Shown in pieces: positions 5,725-9,436 of a stretch of 9,436 nt of DNA. The translations under genes and the position numbers were made by a program. The notes below the pieces were generated by a model. The model was not told the origin of the DNA, did not search any database, and worked only from the letters and a program-made list of their open reading frames with translations. Origin of the DNA: an uncultured Ruminococcus sp. (lineage in GTDB: Bacteria; Bacillota; Clostridia; Oscillospirales; Ruminococcaceae); assembly GCA_937901485.1 (NCBI GenBank), contig CALGTT010000349.1, positions 1-9,436 on the forward strand. The letters run 5' to 3'. Positions within the stretch are counted from its first letter, which is position 1. Every line of letters starts with the position of its first letter.

Positions 5725-6441
5725 TTACTTTCCGCCCAGACGCTCCACTGTTCCCAGTGCAAGCTCCATCATGGCGGTGAATCCGGTCTGGCGTTCCTGT
5801 GCGGTGGTGAATTTGCCGTCGAGGGGGCAGTCGGACACGGTGCAGATGCACAGAGCTTCCTTGCCGGCGCGTGCGGCGTTGAGGTAGAGTCCGGCGGATT
5901 CCATCTCAATGCCGAGGACGTTCATTTTTCTCCATACTGCGAGGGAATCTGCGTCATCATAGAATGTGTCCGAGGAGAGCAGATTGCCCACGCGCACGGA
6001 CATTGCAAGCTCCTTTGCGGTTTCTGCCGCTGTGGAGAGCAGGCGGTAGGATGCGATGGGGGCAAATGTGCCGGGGAGCCGGTACTGCGCCGCAAAATTG
6101 GAGTTGGTGCAGGCAGCCTGTCCGAGGATCACATCACGCAGCTGTACTTCCGGCGCGATCGCACCGGCTGTACCGATGCGGATGATCGCCTGCACATCGA
6201 ACTCGTGGTACAGCTCATAGGAATAGATGCCGATGGACGGAATGCCCATGCCGCTGCCCTGCACGGATACGGGAACGCCGTGATAAGTGCCCGTAAAGCC
6301 GAGCATTCCGCGGATCTCGTTGACGCAGACGGGGTTTTCAAGGTAGGTTTCCGCGATGAATTTCGCTCTCAGCGGATCACCGGGCATGAGAACGATGGGC
6401 GCGTAATCGCCTTTTTTGCCTTGGAGATGGGGGGTGGACAT
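5725..6441 (-). CDS. deoD: DeoD-type purine nucleoside phosphorylase
   Basis: This cytosolic enzyme cleaves purine (deoxy)ribonucleosides with phosphate to give free base and (deoxy)ribose-1-phosphate, in nucleoside salvage. At 238 residues it matches E. coli DeoD (239) throughout: MSTPHL (His5), VLMPGDPLRAKFIAETYL (17-34, phosphate-binding Gly/Arg), RGMLGFTGTYHG (44-55), GSGMGIPS (62-69), IIRIGTAGAI (86-95, phosphate Arg88), VGNLLSSDTFY (151-161), GIEMES (177-182, ribose-binding glutamates) and TVSD (201-204, with the base-protonating Asp204). These point to the hexameric, broad-specificity class instead of trimeric PNP. The start at 6441 has GGAGG eight bases upstream, and the N-terminus aligns exactly with DeoD; the 23-codon extension upstream is not needed. 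It follows the flippase gene by 81 bases with no clear promoter between, so it is probably co-transcribed, though the pairing has no obvious pathway logic. Confidence 0.95.
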   Translation of the reverse strand: MSTPHLQGKKGDYAPIVLMPGDPLRAKFIAETYLENPVCVNEIRGMLGFTGTYHGVPVSVQGSGMGIPSIGIYSYELYHEFDVQAIIRIGTAGAIAPEVQLRDVILGQAACTNSNFAAQYRLPGTFAPIASYRLLSTAAETAKELAMSVRVGNLLSSDTFYDDADSLAVWRKMNVLGIEMESAGLYLNAARAGKEALCICTVSDCPLDGKFTTAQERQTGFTAMMELALGTVERLGGK

Positions 6442-6456
6442 GATAATAACCTCCTT

Positions 6457-6495
6457 GCGGCGCACCGCCGCTGATGTTTGCTGCTTTTTGCAGCA
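6457..6495 (-). promoter_or_regulatory. two hairpins in the flippase-deoD spacer
   Basis: One hairpin (arms TGCTGC/GCAGCA, 6479-6484 and 6490-6495, five-base loop) and a second (arms GCGGCG/CGCCGC, 6457-6462 and 6466-6471, three-base loop) stand in series. The second ends two bases from the deoD ribosome site. Neither is followed by a T-run on the minus strand, so they are not simple terminators. They may adjust deoD translation or act as processing sites. Confidence 0.4.
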
Positions 6496-6522
6496 GATGA
6501 TGATGGACAATATGCGGTATCA

Positions 6523-7950
6523 TTACCCCTTCTTCAGCACCTTCTTCACCGTCTGCACGATCGCCTGTGCATTGAACACGCACATGAACACCAGCAGAAC
6601 GAGCTGGAAGGGGATGAGGAAGGACGGTTCGAGGATCGCCGCGAAGCTCATGGCAAAGAGTATCACGAGATTCAGGACAAAACGCATGTGATGCACCTTG
6701 AACGGGATGAGTCTGCGCGTATCCACGATGCGGATGATATAGCATACCAGATAGCTGACAAAGGTCGCTGCGACTGCGCCGTGTACGCCGAAGTAATAGA
6801 TCAGCACGGTGTTGAGGATCAGGTTCGTCACTGCCGCCGCCAGACTTGACCAGAAGCTGTGTGTCGTTTTCTGTGTTGCCGTGTAGATGCTGCTGAGGAA
6901 CTGGTTGAAGCTCATCATCAGCACTGCAATAATGAGTACGGGCGTGTACTTGTATGCTGTCATGTATTCCGGATAGACACTGTAGTCAATGAGGATCGCG
7001 GAAAGGGGCTTGACCAGCGCGATCATGAACGCCGCCGCCAAGAACATCAGGGATTGGTACGCGGAGAAAATGCGGTAATAGAAATTGCCCCTGTCCTTGC
7101 TGTTATTTTCCGTAATGGCTGACATGTTCCACGCCTGAAAGAAGATCGTGGAAACCATCGAAATGAGGTTCGGCACTTTGGAGGATGCCTCGTAAATGCC
7201 GGCTGCTGTTTCGCCGACATCGGCACTGACTGCCATGCCGTCCATGTAGCGCACGAACAGTCTGTCCGAAAAGCCCGTCACGATCCAGAGGACGGCTGTG
7301 GGGATCATCGGGATGGAAAAGCGCAGCATGAGCTTTGTGATCTCGCCGTTGTACATCCGGAGATTGAAAAACTGCCAGAGCTTCGCCGTTGCCCAGAGGA
7401 ACACGCCGGAGAGAAAGTCCGAGAGGATGACCGAGAGCATGAAGCCCATGATGCCCATGTCCATGACGGACACGAACAGAACATTAAAGCAGAACAGCGT
7501 GAGCGTGGCAATGATGCCGTCAAGTGCAAAGAGCCGCACCATGCCGCGTGCACGCACAAACTGCGAGCTGAGCTGCCGGAAGGACGAGGCAGCGATGTAG
7601 ATGATGAGATAGAGCACATAGCCGTCCGCGTAGGGGAGCAGTGTCAGAAGCGGTGAGATCAGCACAAGCCCCAGCATTCCGGCGATTTCGGTCAGACACG
7701 CGGAGGTGAAGATCTCAGTCTTGTCAAACTCCCTGTCGAGTCCGTAGCGGATGACTGCTTCGGCGATGGAGAGGGTAACGATGGGAATGATGAAATTTGC
7801 GGTATTCTCCAGAAGTGCCTTCGTGCCGTAGTCCGCACCGGCGAGATTGTGGGTGTAGAGCTTATTGAGCAGGAGCAGGAGAATTTTCGAGCCGAACGAA
7901 CCAATGGCAAAGACTGCCGTGTTCATGGCAAGCTGTTTATATTTATTCAA
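6523..7950 (-). CDS. Wzx-like polysaccharide flippase (MOP superfamily)
   Basis: This 475-residue polytopic membrane protein of the polysaccharide transporter branch of the MOP/MATE superfamily would flip lipid-linked glycans across the cytoplasmic membrane. The N-terminus (MNKYKQLAMNTAVFAIGSFGSK...) is typical of the RfbX/Wzx group, followed by about a dozen hydrophobic helices and by RYGLDREFDK (69-78) and the mid-protein FSIPMIPTAVLWIVTGFSD (211-229) with SDRLFV. The C-terminus ends in a short basic tail (VKKVLKKG). No glycosyltransferase cluster is present, so the substrate is unknown. The start is TTG at 7950: a GGAAGG lies about eight bases upstream, and an extended -10 promoter about 40 bases upstream. 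The first in-frame ATG (7926) has no ribosome site and would trim the conserved start. It precedes deoD on the same strand. Confidence 0.88.
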   Translation of the reverse strand: MNKYKQLAMNTAVFAIGSFGSKILLLLLNKLYTHNLAGADYGTKALLENTANFIIPIVTLSIAEAVIRYGLDREFDKTEIFTSACLTEIAGMLGLVLISPLLTLLPYADGYVLYLIIYIAASSFRQLSSQFVRARGMVRLFALDGIIATLTLFCFNVLFVSVMDMGIMGFMLSVILSDFLSGVFLWATAKLWQFFNLRMYNGEITKLMLRFSIPMIPTAVLWIVTGFSDRLFVRYMDGMAVSADVGETAAGIYEASSKVPNLISMVSTIFFQAWNMSAITENNSKDRGNFYYRIFSAYQSLMFLAAAFMIALVKPLSAILIDYSVYPEYMTAYKYTPVLIIAVLMMSFNQFLSSIYTATQKTTHSFWSSLAAAVTNLILNTVLIYYFGVHGAVAATFVSYLVCYIIRIVDTRRLIPFKVHHMRFVLNLVILFAMSFAAILEPSFLIPFQLVLLVFMCVFNAQAIVQTVKKVLKKG

Positions 7951-7988
7951 AACGAATCCTTCCTTGTCATTTGATGATAGTACCTTAT

Positions 7989-7997
7989 ATTATACCA
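7989..7997 (-). promoter_or_regulatory. extended -10 promoter of the flippase gene
   Basis: Read on the minus strand, TGG-TATAAT gives a perfect -10 hexamer (7989-7994) with the TGN extension. No good -35 is present at 16-18 bases, which is usual for extended -10 promoters. The start would be near 7983, leaving a leader of about 33 nt. Confidence 0.7.
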
Positions 7998-8010
7998 CAT
8001 CTTCGCGGAA

Positions 8011-8042
8011 AATGGAATAGGTTTTCAGAAATTTCTTCCATT
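8011..8042. promoter_or_regulatory. nested palindromes after the HTH gene
   Basis: AATGGAA (8011-8017) and TTCCATT (8036-8042) form seven-base arms, and the 10-base palindrome AGAAATTTCT (8027-8036) overlaps their interior. The region lies just past the stop of the HTH-superoxide-reductase gene and over the -35 zone of the flippase promoter. It could be a weak terminator (TTCC follows) or an operator for the upstream regulator. Confidence 0.3.
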
Positions 8043-8043
8043 G

Positions 8044-8625
8044 CTACAACGTTACCCGAAACAGCCCATGTCTGTTGCAGTACGCATACAGATATCCGCG
8101 CTTGCGCTTCTGGATGCGGCAGGCGGCATTCTGTTCGGGGTAGAGCTTGACAAATTCGGTGCGGTCAGCGTTGACATAGCAGAAAAACGAGATATAATGG
8201 GATTTTTCCATCGGGTGCGCCATCGTGACATAATAGTCCCCGTCGCTCTCCTCGATGAGGATGCCGTGTTCCTCGTCACATTCCTCCGGTTCGAGGGGCG
8301 GCAGAGCCACGCCGCAGCAGGAATACGCCCCAGCCCCGACGGACTGGATGACATTGCCGCAGACGGGACAGACATAGAACTGCATTTTGCGGATGTTGGA
8401 GGAACGGTTGCTGTTGACCGCACATTCCCCCGTCAGAAGCTCCGGCACGGACACGCCGAGCGCGGCGGCAAGCTCCATGAGGATGGAAATATCGGGCAGA
8501 CCGCGCCCCGTTTCCCATTTGGAAACGGTCTTGTCGCTGACATTGAGCCGTGCGGCAAGCTGCTTCTGCGTGAGGGTTTTCTGCTCGCGCAGTGTGCGGA
8601 TGGTTTCGGCGGTAATGTATTGCAT
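8044..8625 (-). CDS. XRE helix-turn-helix protein fused to a desulfoferrodoxin-like domain
   Basis: This 193-residue protein begins with an XRE-type HTH (5-63: ITAETIRTLREQKTLTQKQL, LNVSDKTVSKWETGRGLPDI), a dimeric DNA-binding module. After a linker comes a full desulfoferrodoxin-like region. Center-I-like cysteines are C86-x2-C89 and C103-C104 (CPVCG...YSCCG), as in rubredoxin-like Fe(Cys)4 sites. Center-II residues are H120 (EEH), H137 and H143 (HPMEKSHYI), and C183 and H186 (YCNRHGLF), matching the four-histidine, one-cysteine iron site of superoxide reductase. All ligands expected by family alignment are kept, so the domain may bind iron and sense or reduce superoxide. Whether it is catalytic or purely sensory cannot be told. 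Start: AAAGGAG eight bases before the ATG at 8625. It has its own consensus promoter and is the sole gene of its unit unless it reads on into the flippase. Similar HTH-Dfx fusions exist in clostridial databases to my recollection; their function is, as far as I know, little studied. Confidence 0.9.
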   Translation of the reverse strand: MQYITAETIRTLREQKTLTQKQLAARLNVSDKTVSKWETGRGLPDISILMELAAALGVSVPELLTGECAVNSNRSSNIRKMQFYVCPVCGNVIQSVGAGAYSCCGVALPPLEPEECDEEHGILIEESDGDYYVTMAHPMEKSHYISFFCYVNADRTEFVKLYPEQNAACRIQKRKRGYLYAYCNRHGLFRVTL

Positions 8626-8654
8626 GGGATAGGCTCCTTTCTTGTTATGCTCTA

Positions 8655-8683
8655 ATTATAACGGCATATGGAGCGAAAGTCAA
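8655..8683 (-). promoter_or_regulatory. consensus sigma-A promoter of the HTH-Dfx gene
   Basis: Read on the minus strand, TTGACT (8678-8683) and TATAAT (8655-8660) are separated by exactly 17 bases. Transcription would start near 8648, giving a short leader of about 23 nt with the AAAGGAG site. The strong promoter suits a gene limited by repression; upstream bases 8684-8696 contain TTCGTTTCG-type repeats (minus strand) that could be an operator. Confidence 0.85.
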
Positions 8684-8754
8684 CCTACGAAACGAAGAGT
8701 AAACGGGCATTCCATTAAGCTTTACTTAAATTTACAGCGATTTCCGGAAAAAGA

Positions 8755-8783
8755 TTGATTTTTTGCATCTTTTCTGATATAAT
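8755..8783 (+). promoter_or_regulatory. sigma-A promoter of murD
   Basis: TTGATT (8755-8760) and TATAAT (8778-8783) are 17 bases apart. The start would fall near 8790, so the murD leader is about 205 nt, unusually long. A 10-base palindrome TTTCCGGAAA (8741-8750) lies immediately upstream of the -35 box. Confidence 0.8.
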
Positions 8784-8820
8784 AGGTATAGGTCAGTCTG
8801 ATGAAAAACCTAAAATCAAA

Positions 8821-8947
8821 TGCGGAGCGATGCTCCGCAAAAGGGGATCGGGGACGAAGTCCCCGAAATATAGCCCCTCCCCCGTTGGGGGAGGGGTAGG
8901 GGTGGGGGCAGCTTTTGGGTGCTAACCCCAGAAAAAGACTTTTTCTG
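8821..8947 (+). repeat. palindrome cluster in the murD leader
   Basis: Four short-loop perfect hairpins stand in series: TGCGGAGC-GAT-GCTCCGCA (8821-8839, 8 bp), TCGGGGAC-GAA-GTCCCCGA (8848-8866, 8 bp), a 10-bp CCCCTCCCCC/GGGGGAGGGG stem with loop GTT (8874-8896), and CAGAAAAA-GAC-TTTTTCTG (8929-8947, 8 bp). Between the last two is a G-rich stretch with imperfect pairing. None has a following T-run on the plus strand, so they are not evident attenuators. They resemble stacked REP-like elements, and they fill most of the leader. Confidence 0.75.
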
Positions 8948-8993
8948 CAAGCTGAAGTATAGGTATCAATTTTTCATAACACCGGAGGCTATT

Positions 8994-9436
8994 ATGAGTA
9001 AGATCACAAGATTTTTTGACGATATGAAGCTGAAAAATGTCGCATTCATCGGCACGGGCGTGAGCCACACGGAGCTGATCTCCCTGTTCCGTGACAAGGG
9101 CATTGCCGTGACCGTATGTGACAGACGCACAGCGGACAAATTCCAGGAAACCTATGACATGCTCACAGCCAAGGGCGTGCAGTTCCGTCTGGGGGATGAT
9201 TACCTCGATGCACTGACCGATTTCAATGTCGTATTCCGTACACCGGGCATGTACTACAATAACCCCGCTCTGACAAAGGCAAGGGAAGCCGGCGTTGCCA
9301 TTACTTCTGAAATGGAAACATTCTTCGATCTCTGCCCCTGCAAAAAATATGCGGTAACCGGTTCCGACGGAAAAACCACCACAACCACCCTTATTTCCGA
9401 ATTTCTTGCGGCGGAAGGAAAAACAGTCCACAAAGG
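8994..9436 (+). CDS. murD: UDP-N-acetylmuramoyl-L-alanine--D-glutamate ligase, 5' part
   Basis: MurD adds D-glutamate to UDP-MurNAc-L-alanine in the cytoplasm, an ATP-dependent step of peptidoglycan precursor synthesis. The 147 visible codons cover the N-terminal UDP-binding domain (KNVAFIGTGVSHTELISLF, 14-32; FRLGDDYLD; VVFRTPGMYYNNPALTKAREAG) and the start of the ATPase domain, with SEMETFFDLCP (105-115) and the Mur-ligase P-loop GSDGKTTTTT (123-132). The GIGxSG-like N-terminus and the SEMEVFF signature fit MurD better than MurC, MurE or MurF. The frame stays open to the window edge, so the gene is incomplete here; full MurD is about 450 residues. The ATG at 8994 follows GGAGG (8984-8988) five bases upstream. 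It is transcribed from the promoter at 8755-8783 through a palindrome-rich leader. Confidence 0.92.
   Translation, partial: MSKITRFFDDMKLKNVAFIGTGVSHTELISLFRDKGIAVTVCDRRTADKFQETYDMLTAKGVQFRLGDDYLDALTDFNVVFRTPGMYYNNPALTKAREAGVAITSEMETFFDLCPCKKYAVTGSDGKTTTTTLISEFLAAEGKTVHK

Noticed and set aside
5526..5780. 84-codon plus-strand open frame reading through both repeat copies
   Set aside because: No ribosome site, no similarity to a known family, and it runs into the antisense of deoD; the shared frame is explained by the 87-base period.
8790..8993. riboswitch or T-box in the murD leader
   Set aside because: No T-box sequence, specifier loop, or conserved riboswitch core is visible, and no terminator/antiterminator pair follows.
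8922..9431. 169-codon minus-strand open frame
   Set aside because: It is antisense to murD, whose conserved P-loop and MurD motifs are clear on the plus strand.

Overview
The window looks like chromosomal DNA of an anaerobic, spore-forming, fibre-degrading Firmicute, most likely a Ruminococcus-like member of the Oscillospirales. Four things point there: a secreted family 9 glycoside hydrolase with a C-terminal dockerin (cellulosome-type), spoVAD and spoVAE spore genes, a LytTR/DUF3021 pair and a UPF0291 (DUF896) protein typical of Firmicutes, and a regulator carrying a superoxide-reductase-like domain. Genus is an inference; no rRNA or other taxonomic marker is present.

Layout, left to right. 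1-107: downstream flank of spoVAE with AT-rich palindromes. 108-1489 (minus): spoVAD then spoVAE, two bases apart, with a possible forespore promoter just upstream. 1561-1600: terminator. 1611-3959 (minus): GH9-CBM3c-linker-dockerin cellulase with a consensus sigma-A promoter. 3960-4226: divergent regulatory region with inverted repeats. 4227-5112 (plus): LytTR DNA-binding regulator and a four-helix DUF3021 membrane protein, ending in a two-way terminator shared with a convergent 64-residue UPF0291 gene (5152-5346, minus, GTG start). 5347-5724: non-coding, with an orphan plus-strand terminator, several short-loop hairpins and a two-copy 87/88-bp tandem repeat. 5725-7950 (minus): a Wzx-like flippase (TTG start) followed by deoD-type purine nucleoside phosphorylase. 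8044-8625 (minus): an XRE-type helix-turn-helix protein fused to a complete desulfoferrodoxin-like domain, with a consensus promoter. 8684-8993: divergent region whose plus-strand promoter gives murD a leader of about 205 nt packed with palindromes. 8994-9436 (plus): 5' part of murD, cut by the window edge.

The genes mostly belong to separate housekeeping and accessory roles: spore maturation, cellulose degradation, membrane-coupled regulation, nucleoside salvage, envelope glycan export, oxidative-stress sensing and peptidoglycan precursor synthesis. The two most interesting points are the HTH-superoxide reductase fusion, which keeps all the expected metal ligands and so could be a one-component redox sensor, and the divergent placement of a LytTR/membrane-protein regulatory pair against a cellulosomal cellulase.
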